Shown piece after piece: positions 16,028-22,782 of a stretch of 22,947 nt of DNA. A model generated the notes under the pieces. It searched no databases and had not been told where the DNA came from. It saw nothing but the letters and a program-made list of their open reading frames with translations. Positions within the stretch are counted from its first letter, which is position 1. Each line of letters begins with the position of its first letter. The position numbers and the translations under genes were made by a program. The DNA comes from Deltaproteobacteria bacterium (GTDB lineage: Bacteria > Myxococcota_A > UBA9160 > UBA4427), in assembly GCA_011051925.1 (NCBI GenBank), contig DRKE01000346.1, forward strand, positions 1 through 22,947, read 5' to 3'.

Positions 16028-16396
16028 TCAGAACTGAAGCCCCGCTTCACGTGCCCCATCCGCCACGGCCTTCACGCGACCATGAAAGAGGAATCCGTTT
16101 CGATTGAAGACCACCTCGTCGATGCTCTTTTCCTTCGCGATCCTGGCGATCGCCTCGCCGACCTTCCTCGCGGCGTCCACCGTCCCCGTCGACCCCTCGC
16201 CGGCGACCGCCCGGTCCCGGGTCGAAACCGCGCAGAGCGTCTTTCCGGTCGTGTTCTCGACCAGCTGTGCATAGGTATGCTTCGAACTCCGGTACACCGT
16301 CAGCACGACCCGCTCGCTTCTCTCGAGCGACGTCCGCGTGCGGGCCTTGCGAGCCAGCCATCTCCGTCGTTTCGCTTCCGCGATCTTCTTCTTCAT
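16028..16396 (-). CDS. rplR: 50S ribosomal protein L18 (uL18)
   Basis: L18 binds 5S rRNA together with L5 and L25 and anchors it to the 50S subunit. The 122-aa product has a basic N-terminus (KKKIAEAKRRRWLARKAR), SERVVLTVYRSSKHTYAQLV, a TRDRAVAGEGSTGTVDAARK segment and the C-terminal VVFNRNGFLFHGRVKAVADG. The last motif matches the family's FDRGGYxYHGRVKALADA pattern. The ribosome-binding GAGGT lies 5 bases before the ATG and directly after a strong hairpin. Confidence 0.98.
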   Translation of the reverse strand: MKKKIAEAKRRRWLARKARTRTSLERSERVVLTVYRSSKHTYAQLVENTTGKTLCAVSTRDRAVAGEGSTGTVDAARKVGEAIARIAKEKSIDEVVFNRNGFLFHGRVKAVADGAREAGLQF

Positions 16397-16408
16397 TTCG
16401 ACCTCGAT

Positions 16409-16434
16409 GCCGGACGGGCTCTCGCCCGTCCGGC
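16409..16434 (-). other. Perfect 11-bp intercistronic hairpin with GAGA tetraloop
   Basis: In the 49-bp gap between rplF and rplR the minus strand reads an 11-base arm GCCGGACGGGC, loop GAGA, and the exact complement GCCCGTCCGGC. The loop belongs to the GNRA class. No T-run follows, so it is not a standard terminator. It sits 12 bases before the rplR start and just upstream of GAGGT. It could protect or process the mRNA or tune rplR translation; this role is inferred. Confidence 0.75.
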
Positions 16435-16445
16435 AGCAGAATCCA

Positions 16446-16982
16446 TCAAGCGCCGGCCTTGCCGACCTTGCGTCGGATGTGTTCGTCCTCGTAACGCACG
16501 CCCTTGCCCTTGTAGGGCTCCGGCGGCCGCAGGGATCGGATATCGGCGGCGAATTGTCCGACCTGCTGCTTGTCCGCTCCCTCGATGCTGAGCTTCGTGT
16601 TCGCCTCGACCGAAACGGAAAGGCCTTCGGGAATCGGCATGTCGATCGGATGCGAGAATCCGAGCAACAGGTTCAGGACCTTGCCCTTGACGTCCGCGCG
16701 GTAGCCGACCCCCTCGATCTCCAGCCGCTTCGTGAAGCCCGTGCTGACTCCGACGACCATGTTGTTCGCCAGAGCCCGCGCCAGCCCATGGCGCGCACGC
16801 GAGGGCTTGCTGTCATCCGGACGAACGAAGACCAAGTTGCCATCCTCGAGCTTCGCGGAGATCCCTTCCGGCACGGAGCATCGCAGCGTGCCCTTCGGCC
16901 CCTTCGCGACGACCTCGCCCCCGGCGATGTCGATCGTCACGCCGTCCGGGATTCCAATGGGTTGTTTGCCGATTCGGGACAT
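16446..16982 (-). CDS. rplF: 50S ribosomal protein L6 (uL6)
   Basis: L6 lies at the base of the L7/L12 stalk near the factor-binding site. The 178-aa product starts MSRIGKQPIGIPDGVTIDIA and carries VVAKGPKGTLRCSVPEG, then NNMVVGVSTGFTKRLEIEGV and GYRADVKGKVLNLLLGFSHP. It ends in EPYKGKGVRYEDEHIRRKVG. Both tandem L6 folds are complete. It starts 3 bp after rpsH. Confidence 0.99.
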   Translation of the reverse strand: MSRIGKQPIGIPDGVTIDIAGGEVVAKGPKGTLRCSVPEGISAKLEDGNLVFVRPDDSKPSRARHGLARALANNMVVGVSTGFTKRLEIEGVGYRADVKGKVLNLLLGFSHPIDMPIPEGLSVSVEANTKLSIEGADKQQVGQFAADIRSLRPPEPYKGKGVRYEDEHIRRKVGKAGA

Positions 16983-16985
16983 CGC

Positions 16986-17381
16986 CTACCAGACCTCGCA
17001 GATCACTTCGCCACCGACATTGGCAGCCCGGGCATCCCGGTCACAAAGCACGCCCTTGGAGGTCGACAGGACCGACATGCCGAGGCCGGATCGAACCTGT
17101 TTCACCTCGTCCGCGCCGACATAGATCCGGCGACCGGGCTTGCTGACCCGTCGCATGCCTTCGATCATCAGCCGGCCGTCGTCCTGGTATCGGAGTTCGA
17201 TCGTCAATGTCGGCTTCTTCGCGTCGCCACCCGTCCGGACCTGGCCGACGAAACCCTCGGCACTCAAGACGTTTGCCACGGCGAGCTTCAATTTCGAGGC
17301 GGGACAGCTCATCTGGGCATGACGCGCTCCACCCGCATTCCGGATTCTCGCCAACATGTCACCAACCGGGTCGGTCATCAT
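16986..17381 (-). CDS. rpsH: 30S ribosomal protein S8 (uS8)
   Basis: S8 binds helix 21 of 16S rRNA and, in E. coli, represses the spc operon by binding near the L5 start. The 131-aa product starts MMTDPVGDMLARIRNAGGAR and has SKLKLAVANVLSAEGFVGQV, GMRRVSKPGRRIYVGADEVK and the conserved C-terminal GLGMSVLSTSKGVLCDRDAR. Its ATG has AAGGAG nine bases upstream (17391-17396). A second ATG directly follows the first. The usual upstream neighbour rpsN is absent. Confidence 0.99.
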   Translation of the reverse strand: MMTDPVGDMLARIRNAGGARHAQMSCPASKLKLAVANVLSAEGFVGQVRTGGDAKKPTLTIELRYQDDGRLMIEGMRRVSKPGRRIYVGADEVKQVRSGLGMSVLSTSKGVLCDRDARAANVGGEVICEVW

Positions 17382-17434
17382 GATGTCATTCTCCTTGCCA
17401 TGCGCGGCACCGTCCCTGGACGGGCCCGACGCAC
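17382..17434 (-). other. Short gap between rplE and rpsH lacking rpsN
   Basis: These 53 bases hold only the rpsH ribosome-binding site and a small hairpin at 17410-17423 (CCGTC, loop CAGG, GACGG on the minus strand). No remnant of an S14 gene can be read; even the short zinc form needs about 61 codons. Confidence 0.6.
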
Positions 17435-17995
17435 CTATTGTCGAAACGGAACACCGAGATGCGTCAAAAGCGCCTTGGCTTCGGCATCCGTCTTCGCAGT
17501 CGTGACGACGGTGACGTTCATGCCGGTCACCTTCTCGACCTTGTCGTAGTCCACTTCCGGAAAGATCGTCTGTTCGCGCACGCCGAACGTGTAGTTTCCC
17601 CGGCCATCGAAGGCCTTCGGAGACACGCCGGAGAAGTCACGAACCCGCGGCAGCGCCACGTTCAACAGACGATCGAGGAACTCCCATTGCCGCATGCCCC
17701 GAAGCGTGACCGAACAGCCGATCGCCTGTCCTTCCCGAAGCTTGAAGTTCGAGACGCTCTTCTTCGCGCGACGCAGGACCGGCTTCTGCCCCGTGATCAG
17801 GGCCAGCTCCTCCATCGCCCGATCGAGCAGCTTCGGATTCGTCGTCGCCTCGCCGAGACCGATGTTGACCACGACCTTCTCGACCCGCGGGATCTGGTTC
17901 ACGTTCTTGTAGCCGAACTCCTCGCGGAGCTTCGGCACGATCGCCTCTTCGTATCGCTGCCGCAGCCGGGGCAGCTCCGTCGCTGATTCCGACAT
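17435..17995 (-). CDS. rplE: 50S ribosomal protein L5 (uL5)
   Basis: L5 binds 5S rRNA and P-site tRNA in the central protuberance. The 186-aa product has LREEFGYKNVNQIPRVEKVV, VNIGLGEATTNPKLLDRAME, ITGQKPVLRRAKKSVSNFKL and RDFSGVSPKAFDGRGNYTFG, all family signatures. The ATG at 17995 lies 2 bp after the rplN stop, and its GGAGGT (18005-18010) is embedded in the last codons of rplN at nine-base spacing. In nearly all bacteria rplX lies between these two genes. Confidence 0.99.
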   Translation of the reverse strand: MSESATELPRLRQRYEEAIVPKLREEFGYKNVNQIPRVEKVVVNIGLGEATTNPKLLDRAMEELALITGQKPVLRRAKKSVSNFKLREGQAIGCSVTLRGMRQWEFLDRLLNVALPRVRDFSGVSPKAFDGRGNYTFGVREQTIFPEVDYDKVEKVTGMNVTVVTTAKTDAEAKALLTHLGVPFRQ

Positions 17996-17997
17996 CT

Positions 17998-18366
17998 TCA
18001 GAGGACCTCCGGTGCCAATGAGACGATCCGCATGAATCCCGCGCCGCGAAGCTCCCTGGCCACGGGACCGAAAATGCGCGTACCCACGACTTCCCTCTCC
18101 TTGTTGATCAGGACGGCGGCATTCTCGTCGAAGAGGATATGCGAGCCGTCCGGCCGCGAGATCGCCTTTTTCGTACGCACGATCACGGCACGACGCACCT
18201 CGCCCTTCTTGACCCGAGCGTTCGGGATCGCCTCCTTGACCGCGACGACGATGATGTCCCCCACGGACGCGAATCTACGCCGGGAACCGCCGAGCACGCG
18301 AATGCATTTCACGCGACGCGCTCCGGAATTGTCGGCCACCTGCAATGTCGATTCAGCTTGAATCAT
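17998..18366 (-). CDS. rplN: 50S ribosomal protein L14 (uL14)
   Basis: L14 lies at the subunit interface and takes part in bridges to the 30S subunit. The 122-aa product starts MIQAESTLQVADNSGARRVK and has GDIIVVAVKEAIPNARVKKG, the AVIVRTKK strand and the C-terminal RELRGAGFMRIVSLAPEVL. The protein is full length. Its last codons carry the ribosome-binding site of rplE. Confidence 0.99.
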   Translation of the reverse strand: MIQAESTLQVADNSGARRVKCIRVLGGSRRRFASVGDIIVVAVKEAIPNARVKKGEVRRAVIVRTKKAISRPDGSHILFDENAAVLINKEREVVGTRIFGPVARELRGAGFMRIVSLAPEVL

Positions 18367-18399
18367 TCTTCTTCCCTCTGGACCAGACCTGGACCGACT

Positions 18400-18663
18400 C
18401 TAGACCGATGTTGCCTTCTCGATGGTTTCCTGGACCTTCCATCGCTTCCGCTTGGACAAGGGGCGATGTTCGATGATCCGGACCTGGTCACCTTCGGCGC
18501 AGGAATTGGACTCGTCATGGGCCATGAACCGCGAATAGCGACGGATGTACTTCTTGTATCTCGGGTCCTGCACGAGACGTTCGACCCGTACGACGACGGT
18601 CTTGTCCATCTTGTCACTGACCACGGTGCCAACCAGGGTTCGTCGACTTCCTCGTTCGTTCAC
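18400..18663 (-). CDS. rpsQ: 30S ribosomal protein S17 (uS17)
   Basis: S17 is a primary 16S rRNA binder in the 5' domain. The 87-aa OB-fold protein has RRTLVGTVVSDKMDKTVVVR, the segment DPRYKKYIRRYSRFMAHDES, and CAEGDQVRIIEHRPLSKRKR, which is the family C-terminal signature. Its ATG at 18663 overlaps the rpmC stop by 4 bp. A 33-bp gap leads to rplN. Confidence 0.99.
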   Translation of the reverse strand: MNERGSRRTLVGTVVSDKMDKTVVVRVERLVQDPRYKKYIRRYSRFMAHDESNSCAEGDQVRIIEHRPLSKRKRWKVQETIEKATSV

Positions 18664-18857
18664 TTCACCGCCTCACGCTTCTGGGTCAGGATCGTCTCGA
18701 CACGGGCAATGTCCTTGCGGAGTTGCCCGAGTAGCGCCGTATTCTCCAACTGCTCGGTCGATCGCCGAATCTTCGCATTGAAGAGCTCGTCGCGGAGATC
18801 CCGCCCCTTCTGTTCCAGTTCCGACTCCGAGAGAGTCCGGAGTTCCGATGGCTTCAC
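18660..18857 (-). CDS. rpmC: 50S ribosomal protein L29 (uL29)
   Basis: L29 is a helical hairpin at the peptide exit tunnel, close to the SRP and trigger-factor docking site. The 65-aa product has KPSELRTLSESELEQKGRDL, a DELFNAKIR segment and LRKDIARVETILTQKR near the end, the last matching the family's KDIARIKTVLRER pattern. The start is GTG at 18857, two bases after rplP. It overlaps rpsQ by 4 bp. Confidence 0.98.
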   Translation of the reverse strand: MKPSELRTLSESELEQKGRDLRDELFNAKIRRSTEQLENTALLGQLRKDIARVETILTQKREAVK

Positions 18858-18859
18858 CT

Positions 18860-19270
18860 TCAGCCCTCCCGCTCGACGAAGCGCGTGCGGATCGGAAGCT
18901 TGTGTGCCGCCAGCCGCAAAGCCTCACGAGCGATCGTCGAATCCACGCCTTCCATTTCGTACAGCATCCGCCCCCGCTTCACGGGCGCGACCCAGGCTTC
19001 CGGATTGCCCTTTCCCTTGCCCATGCGGGTCTCCGCGGGCTTCTTCGTGATCGGCTTGTCGGGGAAGACGCGGATCCAGACCTTCCCGCCACGCTTCACA
19101 TGACGGGTCATGGCGATACGAGCCGCCTCGATCTGGCGGGCCGTGAGGAATCCGGAGGTCGTCGCCTGCAGGCCGTAGGCGCCGAAGGCCAGTGTATTCC
19201 CGCGCATCGCCTTGCCGCGATTGCGCCCCTTGAACATCTTCCGATGCTTGACTTTCCTGGGTTGCAGCAT
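18860..19270 (-). CDS. rplP: 50S ribosomal protein L16 (uL16)
   Basis: L16 binds near the A-site and is needed for late 50S maturation. The 136-aa product starts MLQPRKVKHRKMFKGRNRGK and has LAFGAYGLQATTSGFLTARQ, IEAARIAMTRHVKRGGKVWI and the conserved FPDKPITKKPAETRMGKGKG with NPEAWVAPVKRGRMLYEMEG. It starts 3 bp after the rpsC stop. Confidence 0.99.
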   Translation of the reverse strand: MLQPRKVKHRKMFKGRNRGKAMRGNTLAFGAYGLQATTSGFLTARQIEAARIAMTRHVKRGGKVWIRVFPDKPITKKPAETRMGKGKGNPEAWVAPVKRGRMLYEMEGVDSTIAREALRLAAHKLPIRTRFVEREG

Positions 19271-19273
19271 GAT

Positions 19274-19954
19274 CTACCTCGGGGCTTCGGATCGGTGATC
19301 CGGAGAGAGCGGTCCGCGCTTGAGTTCGCGATCCCCGACCTCTCCCTTGAAGATCCAACATTTCACGCCAATGACGCCGTAGGTCGTGCGAGCCTCGGCG
19401 AATCCGTATTCGATCTCGGCGCGGAGCGTGTGCAGCGGAACCCGTCCGTCGCGATACCATTCACGCCGCCCCATCTCGGCGCCGCCCAGCCGACCCGAAC
19501 ACTGGATCCGGATCCCTTCGGCGCCGAATTTCATCGTCGAGATCATCGCCTTCTTCATGGCCCGCCGGAACGCCACCCGGCGCTCGAGCTGGGTCGCGAT
19601 GCTCTCGGCAACGAGCTGTGCGTCGAGCTCCGCCTTGCGGATCTCCTTGATGTTGATGAACACGTCCCTGGGCGTGTACGCCTTCAGCTCCTTGCGAAGC
19701 ACGTCGATTTCCGCGCCCCGCTTGCCGATCAGGATTCCAGGACGGGCGGTATGGATGTTGATGACGATCTTCTCGCCCGTCCGCTCGATCACGACCTTCG
19801 AGATCCCCGCGTGGTAGAGCTTCTTCTTGATGAAGGCACGGATCTGGACGTCTTCGAGCAGCTGTTCGGCGTAGTGCTTCTCGGCGAACCAATTGGACTG
19901 CCACCCGTAGAGGGTGCCCACTCGGAAGCCGTAGGGATGAACTTTCTGACCCAT
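19274..19954 (-). CDS. rpsC: 30S ribosomal protein S3 (uS3)
   Basis: S3 forms part of the mRNA entry site and has helicase-like activity with S4 and S5. The 226-aa product starts MGQKVHPYGFRVGTLYGWQS, contains a KH domain with the GKRG loop in ARPGILIGKRGAEID, and the C-terminal domain with MKFGAEGIRIQCSGRLGGAE and YGVIGVKCWIFKGE. The final 20 or so residues are basic and poorly conserved, as is usual. A 45-bp gap separates it from rplV. Confidence 0.99.
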   Translation of the reverse strand: MGQKVHPYGFRVGTLYGWQSNWFAEKHYAEQLLEDVQIRAFIKKKLYHAGISKVVIERTGEKIVINIHTARPGILIGKRGAEIDVLRKELKAYTPRDVFINIKEIRKAELDAQLVAESIATQLERRVAFRRAMKKAMISTMKFGAEGIRIQCSGRLGGAEMGRREWYRDGRVPLHTLRAEIEYGFAEARTTYGVIGVKCWIFKGEVGDRELKRGPLSPDHRSEAPR

Positions 19955-19999
19955 GTTTTCTCTACCTGTCCCTGTGTCGAAAGGAGTGCTGCAGAACGG

Positions 20000-20350
20000 C
20001 TAGTCGCGCTCTGAAAGAACCACGTTGATCTTGCTGCTTCGCTTCTGGATCCATGCTGCCCGGCCCTGGGCGCGCGGTCGGATCCGCCACATGCTCGTCC
20101 CTTCGTCCACGAAGATCGTCGAGACCACGAGATTGTCGATTTCGATCCCCGCGTGCTGGAGCTCGTTCTTCTGTTCCGCATTGGCCACGGCAGATCGCAG
20201 CAGCTTCGCGATCGGCTCCGCTACGCGTTTCGGCGACAGCGAGAGGAGGTTCAAGGCTTCCTCGACTCCCTTGCCCCGGATCTGGTTCACGACCAGGCGC
20301 GCCTTCTGCGGGCTGACCCGATAGTTGTTGAGTGCGGCTTTGACTTCCAT
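20000..20350 (-). CDS. rplV: 50S ribosomal protein L22 (uL22)
   Basis: L22 lines the peptide exit tunnel with a long beta-hairpin loop. The 116-aa product has LNNYRVSPQKARLVVNQIRG, KLLRSAVANAEQ and the tunnel hairpin SMWRIRPRAQGRAAWIQKRS, with SKINVVLSE at the C-terminus. ATG 20350 shares one base with the rpsS stop (TGATG). A frame open 59 codons further upstream is rpsS in another frame and is rejected. Confidence 0.98.
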   Translation of the reverse strand: MEVKAALNNYRVSPQKARLVVNQIRGKGVEEALNLLSLSPKRVAEPIAKLLRSAVANAEQKNELQHAGIEIDNLVVSTIFVDEGTSMWRIRPRAQGRAAWIQKRSSKINVVLSERD

Positions 20351-20625
20351 CAGCGCTTCACCTTCTTGCCACCCGCATGCCCCGTGAACTTGCGGGTCGG
20401 CGCGAACTCGCCGAGCCGATGGCCGACCATGTTCTCCGTCACGAAGACGGGCATGAAGAGCTTTCCGTTGTGGACATGGAAGGTCAGTCCCACGAACTCG
20501 GGCGTGATCATCGATCGCCGCGACCACGTCTTGATGACGCCCTTTCCACCGCTGGCGGTCACCTTGTCGACCTTCCGCTGGAGGCTGGGATCGATGAAGG
20601 GACCCTTTCGGAGCGAACGTGCCAT
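20350..20625 (-). CDS. rpsS: 30S ribosomal protein S19 (uS19)
   Basis: S19 sits in the 30S head next to S13 and contacts the A-site finger. The 91-aa product starts MARSLRKGPFIDPSLQRKVD and carries IKTWSRRSMITPEFVGLTFH and VHNGKLFMPVFVTENMVGHR, ending LGEFAPTRKFTGHAGGKKVK. Family motifs are intact along the whole protein. It is 15 bp downstream of rplB. Confidence 0.99.
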   Translation of the reverse strand: MARSLRKGPFIDPSLQRKVDKVTASGGKGVIKTWSRRSMITPEFVGLTFHVHNGKLFMPVFVTENMVGHRLGEFAPTRKFTGHAGGKKVKR

Positions 20626-20640
20626 CTGTCTATACCTCTC

Positions 20641-21471
20641 CTACTTCTTCCCTCGTCGCTTGACGATGTACTTGTCCGAGCGTTTGTTCCTGCGCGTCTT
20701 GGCCCCCTTGGTCGGCTTGCCCCAGGGCGTGCAGGGATGACGGCCACCCGAGGAACGCCCCTCGCCGCCGCCCATCGGATGATCGACGGGATTCATCGCC
20801 ACGCCGCGAACGTTCGATCGCCTGCCCAGCCAACGTGAACGTCCGGCCTTGCCGATACGCTGGTTCTCGTGCTCGGCGTTTCCGACTTCTCCGACCGTGG
20901 CCATGCAATCGACATGGACCATGCGCATCTCGCCGCTCGGAAGACGAAGCGTCGCCATCCGACCTTCACGAGCCATGAGCTGCGCGCTGGTCCCGGCGGA
21001 TCGAACGAGCTGGGCACCCTTGCCGGGCTTCATTTCGATCGCATGGACCTGCGTGCCCAACGGAATCCGGGAAAGCGGCAGGGCGTTTCCCGGATGGATC
21101 TCGGCGTCCACCGACGAGAGGACCGTGTCGCCGACCTTCAAACCGCCAGGCGCCAGGATGTAGCGCTTTTCGCCATCGGCGTAGTGGAGCAGCGCGATAT
21201 TCGCCGATCGATTCGGATCGTACTCGATCGCAGCGACCCGGGCCGGAACGTCGACCTTGTTTCGCCGGAAGTCGATCTGCCGGAATCGGCGGCGATGCCC
21301 GCCTCCGCGATGGTAGGAAGTGATCCGGCCATTCGCGTTCCGGCCGCCGCTCTTCTTGACGAGACCCTTCGTCAGCGACCGCTCCGGTCTTCCCCGGGTG
21401 ATCTCGGCGAAATCGGAGACACTCATGTTGCGACGGCCCGGAGAAGTGGGCTTGTAGACCTTGACCGGCAT
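20641..21471 (-). CDS. rplB: 50S ribosomal protein L2 (uL2)
   Basis: L2 is needed for subunit association and for peptidyl-transferase centre structure. The 276-aa product has the N-terminal OB-fold with KPTSPGRRNMSVSDFAEITR and GRNANGRITSYHRGGGHRRR. The SH3-like domain includes LPSGEMRMVHVDCMATVGEV, and the C-terminal extension VRGVAMNPVDHPMGGGEGRS with the conserved His and the following RHPCTPWGKPTKG. It starts 3 bp after the rplW stop. Confidence 0.99.
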   Translation of the reverse strand: MPVKVYKPTSPGRRNMSVSDFAEITRGRPERSLTKGLVKKSGGRNANGRITSYHRGGGHRRRFRQIDFRRNKVDVPARVAAIEYDPNRSANIALLHYADGEKRYILAPGGLKVGDTVLSSVDAEIHPGNALPLSRIPLGTQVHAIEMKPGKGAQLVRSAGTSAQLMAREGRMATLRLPSGEMRMVHVDCMATVGEVGNAEHENQRIGKAGRSRWLGRRSNVRGVAMNPVDHPMGGGEGRSSGGRHPCTPWGKPTKGAKTRRNKRSDKYIVKRRGKK

Positions 21472-21474
21472 CGA

Positions 21475-21762
21475 TCAGACTCCCTCGAAGAACTCGATCG
21501 TCTGGCCTTCGGCCAGGACGACGATCGCCTTTTTCCAGGCCGGCTTCCGGCCGACCGACTTTCCCACCCGCTTCTTCTTGCCGGGCTGCTGCATCGTACG
21601 TACGTCCTTGACCTTCACGCCGAAGAGTTCCTCGACGGCCCGTCGAACCTCGTGCTTGGTGGCATGGGGGTCGACGCGGAAGGTCGCGATGTTCAGCTCG
21701 TCCCGGGCGATGCTGCTCTTTTCCGTGATGACCGGTCGCTGGATGACGTCATGGAGGTTCAT
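21475..21762 (-). CDS. rplW: 50S ribosomal protein L23 (uL23)
   Basis: L23 is the docking site for trigger factor and SRP at the tunnel exit. The 95-aa product starts MNLHDVIQRPVITEKSSIAR and has FRVDPHATKHEVRRAVEELF, GVKVKDVRTMQQPGKKKRVG and the C-terminal KKAIVVLAEGQTIEFFEGV. Its ATG overlaps the rplD stop by 4 bp, the standard coupling. Confidence 0.99.
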   Translation of the reverse strand: MNLHDVIQRPVITEKSSIARDELNIATFRVDPHATKHEVRRAVEELFGVKVKDVRTMQQPGKKKRVGKSVGRKPAWKKAIVVLAEGQTIEFFEGV

Positions 21763-22421
21763 TCCGCCGCCCCCTCTCCCGCCGCGGAAGCCCCACCCTC
21801 GAGGCGCGCCTGCAGACGTTCGATCGCGGCCTTCGTGATCAACAGGTTCTGATGCCTCAAGAGGTCATAGACGTTGACCCCTTCCGAGCGGATGACGCTC
21901 ACGCCCGGGATGTTCCGGGCCGAGGCTTCGATCGTCGGACTCGGCTCGTCGATGATGATCAGGGTGGAGCCGCCGGCCAACCCGAGCTTCTCCAGGATCT
22001 CGACGACCCGTCGGGTCTTGTATTCGTCAATGGGCAGATCCTCGACGACCTTCAGGGCCGATTCCTGAAGCCGCTGGGAGAGCGCCGAAAGCAGCGCGGC
22101 CCGGCGCATCTTCTTCGGGAGCTTGTGCGAATAACCCCGGGGCACGGGACCGAAGACCACGCCCCCACCCGCGAACTGGGGCGCCCGTGTCGTTCCCTGG
22201 CGGGCCCGCCCCGTCCCCTTCTGGCGATAGGGCTTCGCCCCACCGCCCGAGACCAGGGCGCGATTCTTCGTGCTGTGCGTCCCCGCTCGTCGTTCGGCGA
22301 GCTGACGCCTGACTTCTGCATGATAGAGGTGAGGCTTCACCTCCTTCTCGAAGACCACCGAAGACAGGTCCAGGGAACCGGCCTTCTCGTTCTCGAGATT
22401 GACGACGTCGATCGTGGCCAT
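21759..22421 (-). CDS. rplD: 50S ribosomal protein L4 (uL4)
   Basis: L4 reaches into the exit tunnel, and in E. coli it also represses the S10 operon. The 220-aa product has RRQLAERRAGTHSTKNRALV, the tunnel loop SGGGAKPYRQKGTGRARQGT, APQFAGGGVVFGPVPRGYSH and the C-terminal LVTTKAAIERL-like LLITKAAIERLQARLEGG. ATG 22421 lies 2 bp after the rpsJ stop. The only ribosome-binding-like sequence is GGAG 14 bases upstream, inside rpsJ, so translation is probably coupled to rpsJ. The usual rplC is not between them. Confidence 0.98.
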   Translation of the reverse strand: MATIDVVNLENEKAGSLDLSSVVFEKEVKPHLYHAEVRRQLAERRAGTHSTKNRALVSGGGAKPYRQKGTGRARQGTTRAPQFAGGGVVFGPVPRGYSHKLPKKMRRAALLSALSQRLQESALKVVEDLPIDEYKTRRVVEILEKLGLAGGSTLIIIDEPSPTIEASARNIPGVSVIRSEGVNVYDLLRHQNLLITKAAIERLQARLEGGASAAGEGAAE

Positions 22422-22423
22422 GG

Positions 22424-22741
22424 CTAGAGCTTGATCTCCACGTCGACGCCGGCTGCGAGCTCGAGCTTCATCAGCGCGTCGACCGTCTGGGGCGTGGGGT
22501 CGAGAATGTCGATGAGCCGCTTGTGCGTCCGCAGCTCGAACTGCTCACGCGACTTCTTGTCGATATGCGGACCCCGCAGCACCGTCCACTTGTTCTTGCT
22601 CGTCGGAAGGGGGATCGGACCCGCGACGCGGGCACCCGTTCGAACGGCCGTATCGACGATCTCACCCGCGCTCTGGTCGAGCAGCTTGTAGTCGTAGGCC
22701 TTCATCCGAATCCGAATCTTCGTTGCCGTGGCGTCCGCCAT
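22424..22741 (-). CDS. rpsJ: 30S ribosomal protein S10 / NusE (uS10)
   Basis: S10 is a 30S head protein and, as NusE, couples transcription antitermination to translation. The 105-aa product has KIRIRMKAYDYKLLDQSAGE, TGARVAGPIPLPTSKNKWTV, LRGPHIDKKSREQFELRTHK and ends in AGVDVEIKL, all complete. It has GGGAG upstream and lies 41 bp after tuf, the common str-to-S10 order. Its direct downstream neighbour here is rplD rather than rplC. Confidence 0.99.
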   Translation of the reverse strand: MADATATKIRIRMKAYDYKLLDQSAGEIVDTAVRTGARVAGPIPLPTSKNKWTVLRGPHIDKKSREQFELRTHKRLIDILDPTPQTVDALMKLELAAGVDVEIKL

Positions 22742-22782
22742 GGGTCTTCACTCCCGCCCTGGAACCCAGAGCTTCCGAAATG

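Noticed and set aside
16027..16059. Alternative rpsE start 11 codons upstream.
   Set aside because: It lies inside rplR and precedes the family N-terminus; ATG 16026 sits one base after the rplR stop.
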